From Rhodospirillaceae bacterium UBA3470 (lineage in GTDB: Bacteria > Pseudomonadota > Alphaproteobacteria > Rhodospirillales > Casp-alpha2): a stretch of DNA of 38,768 bases. The notes under the pieces are model-generated. The model was given only the letters and a program-made list of their open reading frames with translations, made no database searches and was not told the origin of the DNA. Within the stretch, counting starts at the first letter, position 1. Every line of letters starts with the position of its first letter. The stretch lies in the NCBI GenBank assembly GCA_002378125.1, contig DFRF01000024.1, positions 1,304-40,071 of the forward strand, given 5' to 3'. The position numbers and the translations under genes are program-made. Below are positions 1 through 8,289 of the stretch, one piece after another.

Positions 1-153
1 GTCCGGATCGACGCCTGCCATATCCCTGTCTAGCATGGAAGGTTCAGCCAATTCGCTAATTCGCGGCAAGCGAATACCGGCATTGTGAAAATGGTCCTTG
101 GTAGCCCTCAGGCTACCCGCGTCGACAATGTGGGTTTCCAATCCCGCGCTCAT
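1..153 (-). CDS. N-terminal fragment of a probable PLP-dependent enzyme (cut by window edge)
   Basis: The first 51 codons of a minus-strand gene are visible; the rest lies to the left of the window. The start ATG at 153 is preceded by a GGAGAG ribosome-binding site at 161-166. The start lies 14 bases after the stop of the diaminopropionate ammonia-lyase gene, so the two are probably one operon. The visible text (MSAGLETHIVDAG..., then LPRISELAEPS and GVDPD) resembles, from memory, the N-terminus of threonine-synthase/cysteine-desulfhydrase-like PLP enzymes of alphaproteobacteria. No catalytic residue is within view, so the family is an inference. Confidence 0.5.
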   Translation of the reverse strand, partial: MSAGLETHIVDAGSLRATKDHFHNAGIRLPRISELAEPSMLDRDMAGVDPD

Positions 154-167
154 GTGTGGGCTCTCCA

Positions 168-1382
168 TTAATTGTGCGCGACGTCTTCGGGATGGCGGCC
201 AACAATTTCTGAATAGGTTTTGGCGTCTGTCGCGCCTTCCGTGCCAAACAGCATAACTCGTGAGGTGGCGTCCAGACCTAGTTGACGGCGTGCATTTTCA
301 TCGCGGGAAACTGCCAGAAACCCGGCCAAACCGGCGACGCCCGATTCACCTGCGACGATGGGCGGGTCCCCGTTTACGCCTACCGCCAACAGGCGCATCA
401 CGTCGGCGGCGTTCGCGTCGGCGACCATCATGGCGGCGTAGGCACCGGGCTTTAGGATCGGCCAGGCGATATCGGAGATCTCCCCGCAGGCAAGGCCACC
501 CATAAGGGAGTCCAGTTCGCCGGCGACAATGGTGGGTTGGCCGGCCCGGAGGCTCTCGAACCAGCACGCTGCGCTGAAGGGCTCAACCACGATGATACGA
601 GGGCGATCGGTACCGAAGGCTTGCCAGAATTGGGCGCAGGTAGCGGACGCCATGCCACCGACACCTGCCTGGACAAAGACATGGGTTGGGGTCGTATCGG
701 CGGACAGCAACTGTTCAATGGCTTCGGCGGCCATGACCCCATAGCCCTGGGTGACATGACGGGGCGAGGCACTGTTGGCGCCAGCGGCCGTATCCGGGAT
801 GACGTGCCAACCTTCTTGGGCTGCCGTTTTGCGTGCCTGGCGGACGGCGTCATCAAAGCTGCCTGGATTGCGTTGGACTTCCGCGCCGAAGGCCGCGATG
901 GCCGCCTCGCGGCCCGCGCTGACGGCCTCGTTGATAAAGATGACGCATCGACAGCCGAACAATTGCGCACCCCAGGCCACGGACCGGCCATGGTTGCCGT
1001 CGGTCGCCGCGGTCACCGTGACCCGAGCGCAGGCGTCGGCGTGGATTCCGTCCAGAAGGTCTTGGGTCGTGACTTCCACGACGCCAGCCAGTGCCGGCAC
1101 CTCATCCATCAGCAGCCTGGCGACCGCATAGGCCCCGCCGAGTGGCTTGAAGCTCTTCAAATGAAACCGGAGGCCTTCGTCCTTATAATATATCGCGCTG
1201 ACGCTGGCCTCGCGGGCCAGGCCGGTCAGGTTGATCAGCGGCGTCCACGCGTAGCCCGGCCAGCTGGAAATCACCGCCCAGGCCTCAGCTAGGCCGTCGG
1301 CATTGAGGATGGCCGCCTGGTCGTCACCGTAGGGCGCACGGGGCGTGGCTCCTGGATTGATCAGTAAGGAGAAGTCCGGCAT
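168..1382 (-). CDS. dpaL: Diaminopropionate ammonia-lyase family PLP enzyme
   Basis: A 404-residue fold-type II PLP enzyme. The family removes ammonia from 2,3-diaminopropionate to give pyruvate and two ammonia. The lysine expected to hold PLP is K79 in KSFKPLGGAYA. It is followed by the family signature TDGNHGR (D128 to R133), D197 in a PDTA motif matching a further catalytic aspartate of the E. coli enzyme, and the glycine-rich phosphate loop AGVGGMAS near residue 240. Length fits the family (about 400). It lies upstream of and close to a second PLP-enzyme gene and near XdhC, MocA and molybdenum hydroxylase genes, an association also found around ygeX in E. coli. Related threonine dehydratase-like specificity cannot be excluded. 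Confidence 0.82.
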   Translation of the reverse strand: MPDFSLLINPGATPRAPYGDDQAAILNADGLAEAWAVISSWPGYAWTPLINLTGLAREASVSAIYYKDEGLRFHLKSFKPLGGAYAVARLLMDEVPALAGVVEVTTQDLLDGIHADACARVTVTAATDGNHGRSVAWGAQLFGCRCVIFINEAVSAGREAAIAAFGAEVQRNPGSFDDAVRQARKTAAQEGWHVIPDTAAGANSASPRHVTQGYGVMAAEAIEQLLSADTTPTHVFVQAGVGGMASATCAQFWQAFGTDRPRIIVVEPFSAACWFESLRAGQPTIVAGELDSLMGGLACGEISDIAWPILKPGAYAAMMVADANAADVMRLLAVGVNGDPPIVAGESGVAGLAGFLAVSRDENARRQLGLDATSRVMLFGTEGATDAKTYSEIVGRHPEDVAHN

Positions 1383-1613
1383 CGGTGGCTCCTGTCGTTG
1401 TCCTCAGCACAGAGTGGTGCGAATAGCAAGCGGTCGTGGTTCTCGCAACCGGAAGTTCGTAAATCCGATGCGGGCTTGCGACATGGAGTCGGAATACTTC
1501 GGATAAAATCAGTGGCGGGGAAAATCGCACCGCCAACGTTTAGTCCTAGTCTGGGGGAGGTTCCCGATCCTTCAAAAAAACCTCATCGATCCTGCTGCTG
1601 CCCGGCCTGCCGA

Positions 1614-2138
1614 TCAAATCTGCCGAGCTAGTATCGAAGACGGCAAGGTGTCCCGGCCGACGTAGATGGTTTCGCCCGTGCCGATGCGGGTAAAATCATA
1701 CTTCGCATAGAACGCGAGGGCACGTAGGTTTTTGTCGGAGACCAGAAGCCAAACCCAATCGCGGCCGGCAGCCTTGATGGCGTCCATGGCGTCGTCGATC
1801 AAGAGGTGGCCCGTGCCCGCACCAAACTCGTCAGCGATCACGTAGATCTGCTTCAATTCGGACGCTGGGCCATCCAGGGGATGCGGCGCGTCCGTATGGT
1901 GGATCAAGTTAAAGCCGACGGGCTTGTCATTCCGAATGGCGGTCACGCATCGTGCGTTGGGGGTACTGAGTACGGCTGCGGCGTTGGCTTCGGTGAAGTG
2001 CTGGGCGCCATAGGCGTCGATATCTTCGGGGGCGTGTTCGTCGGCGTAGGCTTCCGCGAAGGTGCGGGCCCAGAGGTGGGCAAGGTCGGCGGCGAATTCC
2101 GGGCCAACCTCGCGGAGCGTGGCGACGTCAACGCTCAT
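1614..2138 (-). CDS. GNAT family N-acetyltransferase
   Basis: A 174-residue single-domain acetyltransferase. The acetyl-CoA binding segment (motif A) is visible around residues 90-115 as LKQIYVIADEFGAGTGHLL. A motif B-like segment NLRALAFYAKYDF with the usual Asn and Tyr follows near 140-152. The acceptor substrate cannot be read from sequence. Its ATG overlaps the TGA of the upstream MocA-like gene (ATGA, 2135-2138), so the two are translationally coupled. It might acetylate a metabolite of the same pathway, but that is speculation. Confidence 0.85.
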   Translation of the reverse strand: MSVDVATLREVGPEFAADLAHLWARTFAEAYADEHAPEDIDAYGAQHFTEANAAAVLSTPNARCVTAIRNDKPVGFNLIHHTDAPHPLDGPASELKQIYVIADEFGAGTGHLLIDDAMDAIKAAGRDWVWLLVSDKNLRALAFYAKYDFTRIGTGETIYVGRDTLPSSILARQI

Positions 2139-2731
2139 GGATTGTCGAAATCCAGGTGGATGCCCGGGTCGGCTACGGCAACCTCGGTGACGGCGTCTGG
2201 ATTGGCCTGAACGACGGCCTTGCCGCCACGATCGCCCGTCAACGTCGAAAGGGACGAGAAATGGGTGTGGCTGAACAGCACCGGGTTGCCTCGCCGGCCC
2301 TCCTGAACGGGGAGACAGATGGATCGTCCGACGGTACCGTCGAAGGTGTCGATGAGCGCATCCACGGTGGCAGTTTCAAGCTTCGGCATGTCACCCAGCG
2401 CGATCAACGCGCCCGACACGCCATCCGGCAGCGCCGCGATGCCGACGGCCAGCGAGCTGGCCATGCCATCGGCGTAGTCCGGGTTGTGAACGAAGGTGAC
2501 GTCGAGGCCGTCCAGTGCCGCTTCAACGTCGGCCGCCTCATGTCCGGTAACGACGATGACGGACCGGACGCGACTGATTAGCAGGATTTCGGCCGAGCGG
2601 CGCACCATGGGCTGGGCGGCGTCATCACCCGGTGTGGTGACCAATAGTTTGTTGCGCGGGTTCGCTCGTGTAGACAGGCCGGCGGCCAGTAGGATTGCGG
2701 CGATGAAGGTTTCGAACGACCGGCCGGACAA
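2135..2731 (-). CDS. mocA: MocA-like molybdenum cofactor cytidylyltransferase (NTP transferase)
   Basis: A 198-residue nucleotidyltransferase of the MobA/MocA type. The family transfers CMP (or GMP) to molybdopterin to make the dinucleotide cofactor of xanthine-oxidase-type hydroxylases. The N-terminal nucleotide-binding motif LLAAGLSTR is at residues 14-22 with NKLL shortly after. HNPDYADGMASSL, typical of MocA, lies near 80-93 and the metal-binding LGDMP near 112. The start is TTG at 2731, preceded by AAGGGG at a good distance; no in-frame ATG precedes the domain. It is divergent from xdhC and next to molybdenum hydroxylase genes, which supports the role. CTP rather than GTP specificity is inferred from that context. 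Confidence 0.8.
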   Translation of the reverse strand: MSGRSFETFIAAILLAAGLSTRANPRNKLLVTTPGDDAAQPMVRRSAEILLISRVRSVIVVTGHEAADVEAALDGLDVTFVHNPDYADGMASSLAVGIAALPDGVSGALIALGDMPKLETATVDALIDTFDGTVGRSICLPVQEGRRGNPVLFSHTHFSSLSTLTGDRGGKAVVQANPDAVTEVAVADPGIHLDFDNP

Positions 2732-2831
2732 GATGTTTCCCCTTGCTCAAATTTTAAAAAGTTGGTGATGAAGGTGAATTCTATGCGTTAGCTTGCTATA
2801 TTCTAGCCAGAACAAAATCAAGGTCATACCC

Positions 2832-3851
2832 ATGACGCAGCCCAGCCCCAGTATTGAACAACGTGACGACACGGCGATTATCAACCAGGCCCTGGGTTGG
2901 ATTGGCGCCGGCCATGAGGTCTCACTGGCGACTGTTGTGTCCACCTGGGGTGCGTCACCTCGCCCGGTGGGTAGTCACCTCTTAATCCGCGACGACAATC
3001 TGTTCGAGGGATCCGTCTCCGGCGGCTGTATCGAGGGTGAGGTGGTCACCGAGGCCCTGGCCGCTATCCGCAACGACACGGTGGCGACCCTTGATTTCGG
3101 CGTTTCCGACGAAGACGCATGGAACGTGGGACTTGCTTGTGGTGGGCAGGTACAGGTCTTCGTGCAGAAAATTTCAGTGGACCTGCATGGGGTGTTGGCC
3201 GAACTTCAGGAGGCCCGCGCCGCGAAGAAGGCGGTGGCGTTGCTGATCGATCTTGAGACAGGAGTGGCGTCGCTGCACGTAAGGGGACCGGAAACGTCCG
3301 AAGAACTCAACCGTCGATTCGTGCGCGAACAAAGCGGTATAATGGAAGCCGAAGCGGGCGGGCGCACTTTCGTGCGCATTTTCAATCCGCCGCTGCGCAT
3401 GCTCATCGTTGGCGCCGTACATATTGCTCAGGCGCTGATCAAAATGGCGGCTGAAACGGGGTACGAGGTGATCGTCATTGATCCGCGCGATACCTGGGGA
3501 ACAGACGATCGCTTTCCCGGTGTGACCATCGACCGTCGTTGGCCATCGAAGGCTATGGCGGATCTGGCCCCTGACGAGCGCACGGCCGTAGTGACATTGT
3601 GTCACGACCCGAAACTGGATGACCCGGCATTGCTGGTGGCGTTAGAAAGCCGGGCCTTCTATATCGGCTCGCTGGGCAGTCGCCGGACCCACGCGAATCG
3701 GGTCGATCGGCTAATGGCCGCAGGTATTTCGGAAGCGACCATATCGCGTATCCATGCGCCCGTAGGGCTGGATATCGGCGCCCGGACGCCAGCGGAAATT
3801 GCTTTGTCCGTCATTGCCCAAGTTACTGAGGCGCTTAGGAAAGTGGCTTAG
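2832..3851 (+). CDS. xdhC: XdhC/CoxF family molybdenum hydroxylase maturation protein
   Basis: A 339-residue protein that in known systems binds the molybdenum cofactor, assists its sulfuration and delivers it to xanthine-dehydrogenase-type enzymes. It has the N-terminal XdhC/CoxI domain with SVSGGCIEGEV at residues 61-71, and the C-terminal Rossmann-like XdhC domain (LIVGAVHIAQAL, then VIDPRDTW, FYIGSLGSRRTH and a conserved IHAPVGLDIGARTP tail). I chose ATG 2832; an upstream TTG at 2793 would add 13 residues of poor quality. It is followed by a convergent CoxG-like gene whose stop overlaps its own, then by the structural subunits. Confidence 0.88.
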   Translation: MTQPSPSIEQRDDTAIINQALGWIGAGHEVSLATVVSTWGASPRPVGSHLLIRDDNLFEGSVSGGCIEGEVVTEALAAIRNDTVATLDFGVSDEDAWNVGLACGGQVQVFVQKISVDLHGVLAELQEARAAKKAVALLIDLETGVASLHVRGPETSEELNRRFVREQSGIMEAEAGGRTFVRIFNPPLRMLIVGAVHIAQALIKMAAETGYEVIVIDPRDTWGTDDRFPGVTIDRRWPSKAMADLAPDERTAVVTLCHDPKLDDPALLVALESRAFYIGSLGSRRTHANRVDRLMAAGISEATISRIHAPVGLDIGARTPAEIALSVIAQVTEALRKVA

Positions 3852-4393
3852 AGGGCGAAACCCAACAACAAGATGGCGGCTACGATGGCTGCCTGGGCCC
3901 ACAACAACGGTGGGTCTGCCGGCGCGGCAGCAGGCTCTTCCGCGGCGGCCTCGGGCGAGCCGACCAGGCTTGAGAAGGTGTCGAAAAACTCACCAGCTAA
4001 TTTTTTCGACGTTCCCTCAATGAGCCGGCCACCCACTTGAGCAAGCTTGCCGCCGACCTCCACATTGACTTCGTAGCTGAGGATGGTGGCGCCGCCGTCA
4101 TCAGCCAGAGACACCTTTGCCGTACCCTTGGCGAAGCCGGCCGCGCCGCCCTTGCCTTCGCCGGAAATAGTGTAGCTTTCGGGTGGGTTTATGTCGGACA
4201 ACGTTACAACACCCCTGAATTTCGCCTTAACTGGGCCGACCTTAGCCAGCACGGTTGCGGTGAGTTCCGTTTCCGACGTTTGATCCAGTTCTTGGCAGCC
4301 AGGAATGGCCTGGTGCAGGATCTCGGGGTCGTTGAGGGCGCTGAAAACTTGATTACGGTTTGCCTCGATGCGGATTTCGTCGGTCATCTTCAT
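3848..4393 (-). CDS. CoxG-like SRPBCC protein with C-terminal membrane anchor
   Basis: A 181-residue protein with an N-terminal SRPBCC (CoxG) domain: MKMTDEIRIEANRNQVFSAL, then PGCQELDQ and a run of beta strands up to about residue 145. An Ala/Pro/Glu-rich linker and one hydrophobic helix (LLWAQAAIVAAILLLGFAL) close the protein. CoxG proteins accompany CO-dehydrogenase-type molybdenum enzymes and are thought to tether them to the membrane or help electron transfer to quinone. It lies on the opposite strand between xdhC and the Fe-S subunit gene. Its TAA (3848-3850 on the plus strand) overlaps the xdhC TAG (3849-3851). Confidence 0.82.
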   Translation of the reverse strand: MKMTDEIRIEANRNQVFSALNDPEILHQAIPGCQELDQTSETELTATVLAKVGPVKAKFRGVVTLSDINPPESYTISGEGKGGAAGFAKGTAKVSLADDGGATILSYEVNVEVGGKLAQVGGRLIEGTSKKLAGEFFDTFSSLVGSPEAAAEEPAAAPADPPLLWAQAAIVAAILLLGFAL

Positions 4394-4610
4394 GCGCGTT
4401 CTCCATAGTCTGGGCGGGGACCAGTTGTATTTTTCTTGAAACGGCTGACAATAAACCTAGGTAAGAGATGCCAAGACTTCAATCCGAACACGCGACCGAA
4501 ATGATCTGATGCATGAAACGCCGTCGACTTTTCCCAGTAGGGCGGGGTGCGTTATTCTTTGTTTTGCAAAGACTGTGGCGGATTCGTCGGTCAAAGGAGG
4601 ACACACCGAA

Positions 4611-5078
4611 ATGCCATCCGTATCCATGACCGTTAACGGTAACGCCGTTGGCGGCGACATAGAGGCTCGTACGCTCTTGGTGGATTTCATCCGCGAGCAC
4701 CTGCGTCTCACCGGCACGCACGTGGGCTGCGACACCAGCCAATGTGGCGCTTGTGTTGTCCATGTGGATGGCACGTCGGTGAAAAGTTGCACCATGCTGG
4801 CCCTTCAGGCCGAGGGCTGTCAGGTAGAAACCATCGAGAGCCTCGCCGACGGTGATACTCTTCATCCGATGCAGGAGGCCTTTCGCGAACACCATGGTTT
4901 GCAGTGTGGGTTCTGTACGCCGGGCATGGTGATGACCGCAGTGGCTATGGCGAAGGAGAACCCAAACCTGACCGAGTCCGACGTACGCCACGGGCTTGAG
5001 GGGAACTTCTGCCGATGTACAGGTTATCAAAACATTGTCGAATCCATCATTGCCGGCGCTAAGGCGATGCAGGGCTAG
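4611..5078 (+). CDS. coxS: Molybdenum hydroxylase small subunit, two [2Fe-2S] clusters (CoxS-like)
   Basis: A 155-residue electron-transfer subunit. The plant-type cluster is bound by C40, C45, C48 and C60 (GCDTSQCGAC...SC). The helical-domain cluster is bound by C99, C102, C134 and C136 (CGFCTPGM and CRCTGY). Length is normal for CoxS/XdhA-type small subunits. I chose ATG 4611 because a near-perfect AAAGGAGG lies at 4593-4600. The frame is open further upstream to 4509, but that part lacks similarity to the family. It is the first gene of the S-M-L cluster, and the medium subunit starts 10 bases after its stop. Confidence 0.92.
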   Translation: MPSVSMTVNGNAVGGDIEARTLLVDFIREHLRLTGTHVGCDTSQCGACVVHVDGTSVKSCTMLALQAEGCQVETIESLADGDTLHPMQEAFREHHGLQCGFCTPGMVMTAVAMAKENPNLTESDVRHGLEGNFCRCTGYQNIVESIIAGAKAMQG

Positions 5079-5088
5079 GGAGGCGAAT

Positions 5089-5883
5089 ATGTACGAGTTC
5101 AACTTTAACCGCCCTGCGTCCATTGCGGACGCCCTTACCGCCATCGCCGACGCCGATGACGGTCAGTTCATGGCCGGCGGGCAGACCATGATCCCGGTCC
5201 TCAAACAACGACTGGCCATGCCGTCTGACGTAGTCGAGCTGGCGAATATCGATGACTTGAAGGGCATCGCCGTGGACGGCGGCACGGTTACCATCGGCGC
5301 TATGACGCCGCACTCAGAGGTCCACAATTCTTTAGAAGTGGCTGACGCCATCCCAGCGCTAGCAGATTTGGCTGGCATGATCGGTGATCCGCACGTGCGC
5401 AACCGGGGCACCATCGGTGGGTCCGTCGCCAACAATGATCCGGCTGCCGATTACCCGGCCGCTGTGGTCGGCTTGGGCGCCACCGTCGTCACAGACCGAC
5501 GCGAGATTGCTGGCGATGATTTCTTTGTCGACTTGTTTGAAACGGCGCTGGTGGAAGGGGAGTTGATCACTGCAGTCCGGTTCCCCTTGCCGGACAAGGC
5601 TGCTTACATGAAGTTCCCGAACCCGGCGTCACGCTACGCCATTGTTGGAGTTTTTGTTAGCCAATCGAACGGTGACGTTCGCGTCGCCGTTACCGGCGCG
5701 GGACCCTGCGTTTTCCGGGAGGTAGCGATGGAGACGGCGCTGGCTGCTGATTTCAGCGCCGACGCCGTTGCGGGCATTTCCGTTTCGGGCGACGATTTTA
5801 ATAATGATATCCACGCATCTGCTGAATACCGGGCGCATCTGGTGACCGTCATGGCAAAACGCGCTGTAATCAAGGCCGGCTAG
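5089..5883 (+). CDS. coxM: Molybdenum hydroxylase medium subunit, FAD-binding (CoxM-like)
   Basis: A 264-residue FAD subunit of the xanthine dehydrogenase/CO dehydrogenase family. FAD is contacted by AGGQT (residues 29-33) and RGTIGGSVANNDPAAD (106-121). The C-terminal part fits the CO_deh_flav_C domain. Electrons would pass from the Mo site through the two Fe-S clusters to this FAD. ATG 5089 was chosen because AGGGAGG overlaps the end of the upstream gene; the frame is open to 4996 but overlaps coxS. It lies between the small and large subunit genes in one transcription unit. Confidence 0.92.
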   Translation: MYEFNFNRPASIADALTAIADADDGQFMAGGQTMIPVLKQRLAMPSDVVELANIDDLKGIAVDGGTVTIGAMTPHSEVHNSLEVADAIPALADLAGMIGDPHVRNRGTIGGSVANNDPAADYPAAVVGLGATVVTDRREIAGDDFFVDLFETALVEGELITAVRFPLPDKAAYMKFPNPASRYAIVGVFVSQSNGDVRVAVTGAGPCVFREVAMETALAADFSADAVAGISVSGDDFNNDIHASAEYRAHLVTVMAKRAVIKAG

Positions 5884-5892
5884 GGGATTGCC

Positions 5893-8220
5893 ATGAACAA
5901 CGTAAATATTCGCGATTCTGTGCGCCGCACGGAAGACATTCGGTTCGTGTCTGGTCAGGGCACCTATATAGATGACATGAATGCAGATGGACAACTAGTT
6001 GGCATGTTTGTCCGTTCACCCCATGCGCACGCCGCTATTAATGGGTTTGACAAGACCGATGCTCTGGCTTTGGACGGCGTGGTGGAGGTTATTACTGGTG
6101 CCGACTGGGCTAAGCTGGGATTCGGATTTATTCCCAGCAACTCGGCCGTTAAGGAGAATACCGACGGGACGCCCATTGCCGTTCCAGAGCGGTCCTGCCT
6201 GGCTGCCACGCGCGTTCGCTTCGTGGGCGAGCCCGTCGCCATGGTTATTGCTGAAACCTTGGATGCTGCCCGAGAAGCGCGGGATTTGGTTGAAGTTGAC
6301 TACGCCCCCTTAGACGCGGTTACGCACCCGGTGAAGGCTTTGGAGCCCGGTGCTCCACAGTTGCACAACGGGGTCGACGGCAACTTATGCGTCCATTGGG
6401 AACTTGGCGATGGCGACGCGACGGAAGCGGAACTGGAGGCTTCCGATCACGTGGTTGCATTGGAGTTGCATAACAATCGGGTCACCGCCGCGCCAATCGA
6501 ACCCCGCGGTACCCTCGCGATTCCCGACATGGAAACGGGCGTTACGACCATTTACCAGTCGACGCAGAATATTCATGCGCTACGTGCCGCTATCGCCAAA
6601 ATCCTGAGACTGGAGAACGACCAGCTACGTCACGTGGCGCCGGACGTTGGGGGCGGTTTTGGTGGGAAGAATAGCCTCTATCCCGAACCCGTCGTTACAG
6701 TTTACGCTGCGCGCAATTTGGGTCGACCCGTCAAGTGGGTTAATGATCGTTCGGAGAGTTTCCTCTCTGATACCCATGGGCGAAGCCAGTATACCACCGT
6801 GGAATTGGGTTTGGACGCGGACGGCACCTTTCGGGCACTTCGTACGACAACGATTGGGGAGTTGGGGGCCTATTGCGGCACTGTTGGGGCCTTTACGCCG
6901 ACCGGTGGTTCGGCTCGCACCCAGGGGGGCGTCTATGCCTTTAAGGCTATGCATTATCGAGCTCGGGCGGGGTTCACCAACACCGCGCCTCTGGATCCTT
7001 ACAGGGGCGCTGGGCGGCCTGAGGGGTCGTTCCAGATTGAACGCATTGTTGAGAAGGCAGCCCGTGATTTGGGTTTTGACCCAATTGAGTTGCGTCGCCA
7101 GAACATTATGCCAAAGGCATCCCTTCCATTGAAGACAGCTATGGGTCTCGATGTGGATTGTGGTGATTTTCTCACGGTCTTTGAGAAGACGCTGGCGATG
7201 TCTGAGCGGGCCGGGTTCGCCGCGCGTGCGGCTAAAAGCGAGGAGAATAACAAGCTGCGTGGATTTGCTATTGCACCTTATCTGGAGTGTACAGGCGGCA
7301 TGCCGAAAGAGCACGCCATTGTGACTTTCTCCAAAAATGGGGCGGCCCACTTGGCGGTTGGCAGTCATTCCACTGGTATGGGCCACGAAACGGCACTCTG
7401 TCAGATCTTGTCAGCAGAGCTGGGGTTGGACATGGATCACATTAGTTTTACCCAGGCGGACACGGACGCGACGCCTCTAGGTGGGGGTCACGGGGGTTCG
7501 CGTGGTATGGAATTAGGCGGTAACGCGGTGCGTCAGACTGCCGATGAAATTGTCGCGGTCGGTAAACAGATTGCCGCCTACCAATTCGAATGCGAGGTGG
7601 GGATGGTCGATTTTGAGGACGGCAGTTTTTTTCAGCCGGGCTCTAATAACACCATGAGCGTGGGCGAAGCCGTAAGCGCGTCGTTTAATCCCGATGCCTT
7701 GCCTGATGACTTGGCACCCGGATGTATGAATATTGGCTCCACCTTCGAACGTGGCGTCATTTCCATTCCCAACGGCTGCCATGCTGCCGAGGTGGAGGTG
7801 GATCCGGATACGGGAGTCATCGATGTCATAGGCTTTTGGATCGTCGATGACTTTGGCACAATTATCAATCCGCTATTAGCTGACGGCCAAGTAATGGGTG
7901 GGGTTGGCCAAGGGCTGGGCCAAGCCATCCTAGAACAAGCGGTCTATGACGGCGACAGCGGCCAACTCGTGACCGGGACGTTTCTTGATTACGCCATGCC
8001 GAGGGCCGACGACATGCCGCATATGACCCTCGATTATTATGAAGGGTCGCCGACGGAAAAGAACCCATTGGGCGTCAAAGGTGCCGGGGAAGCAGGCTGC
8101 TGTGGCGCACCGCCAGCCATCGTCAATGCGGTTCTTGATGCGCTCAAAGACCATGGCGTTACGCACATCGAGATGCCCATGACCCCCGAAGCAGTGTGGC
8201 GGTCAATCCACTTAACATAG
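5893..8220 (+). CDS. Molybdenum hydroxylase large subunit, form II CoxL-like
   Basis: A 775-residue catalytic subunit that binds the molybdopterin dinucleotide cofactor. Recognised segments are the N-terminal RRTEDIRFVSGQGTYIDD region, GGGFGGKN near residue 255, the active-site loop P369-Y-R-G-A-G-R375 and the catalytic glutamate E733 in GVKGAGE. True CO dehydrogenases carry AYxCSFR at the loop, whose Cys bridges Mo and Cu. Here no Cys is present, so this is a 'form II' enzyme of unknown substrate, probably an aldehyde, heterocycle or acyl hydroxylase. It starts 10 bases after the FAD subunit. It converges with the acyl-CoA synthetase gene. Confidence 0.88.
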   Translation: MNNVNIRDSVRRTEDIRFVSGQGTYIDDMNADGQLVGMFVRSPHAHAAINGFDKTDALALDGVVEVITGADWAKLGFGFIPSNSAVKENTDGTPIAVPERSCLAATRVRFVGEPVAMVIAETLDAAREARDLVEVDYAPLDAVTHPVKALEPGAPQLHNGVDGNLCVHWELGDGDATEAELEASDHVVALELHNNRVTAAPIEPRGTLAIPDMETGVTTIYQSTQNIHALRAAIAKILRLENDQLRHVAPDVGGGFGGKNSLYPEPVVTVYAARNLGRPVKWVNDRSESFLSDTHGRSQYTTVELGLDADGTFRALRTTTIGELGAYCGTVGAFTPTGGSARTQGGVYAFKAMHYRARAGFTNTAPLDPYRGAGRPEGSFQIERIVEKAARDLGFDPIELRRQNIMPKASLPLKTAMGLDVDCGDFLTVFEKTLAMSERAGFAARAAKSEENNKLRGFAIAPYLECTGGMPKEHAIVTFSKNGAAHLAVGSHSTGMGHETALCQILSAELGLDMDHISFTQADTDATPLGGGHGGSRGMELGGNAVRQTADEIVAVGKQIAAYQFECEVGMVDFEDGSFFQPGSNNTMSVGEAVSASFNPDALPDDLAPGCMNIGSTFERGVISIPNGCHAAEVEVDPDTGVIDVIGFWIVDDFGTIINPLLADGQVMGGVGQGLGQAILEQAVYDGDSGQLVTGTFLDYAMPRADDMPHMTLDYYEGSPTEKNPLGVKGAGEAGCCGAPPAIVNAVLDALKDHGVTHIEMPMTPEAVWRSIHLT

Positions 8221-8289
8221 ACTTGGTTGGTATCGGCATTTGAATCGACCATTATTTTCGCTTTATGGGAAAACCACAGAGGGCACGCT

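Noticed and set aside
537..1292. 251-codon plus-strand open frame opposite the diaminopropionate ammonia-lyase
   Set aside because: It is antisense to a gene with full catalytic motifs and has a composition typical of the reverse strand of GC-rich coding sequence.
6625..7386. 253-codon minus-strand open frame inside the large molybdenum subunit
   Set aside because: The plus strand carries the conserved active-site residues; the antisense text shows no domain.
5893..8220. Calling the molybdenum enzyme aerobic CO dehydrogenase
   Set aside because: The active-site loop lacks the cysteine of AYxCSFR, which bridges Mo and Cu in true CO dehydrogenase.
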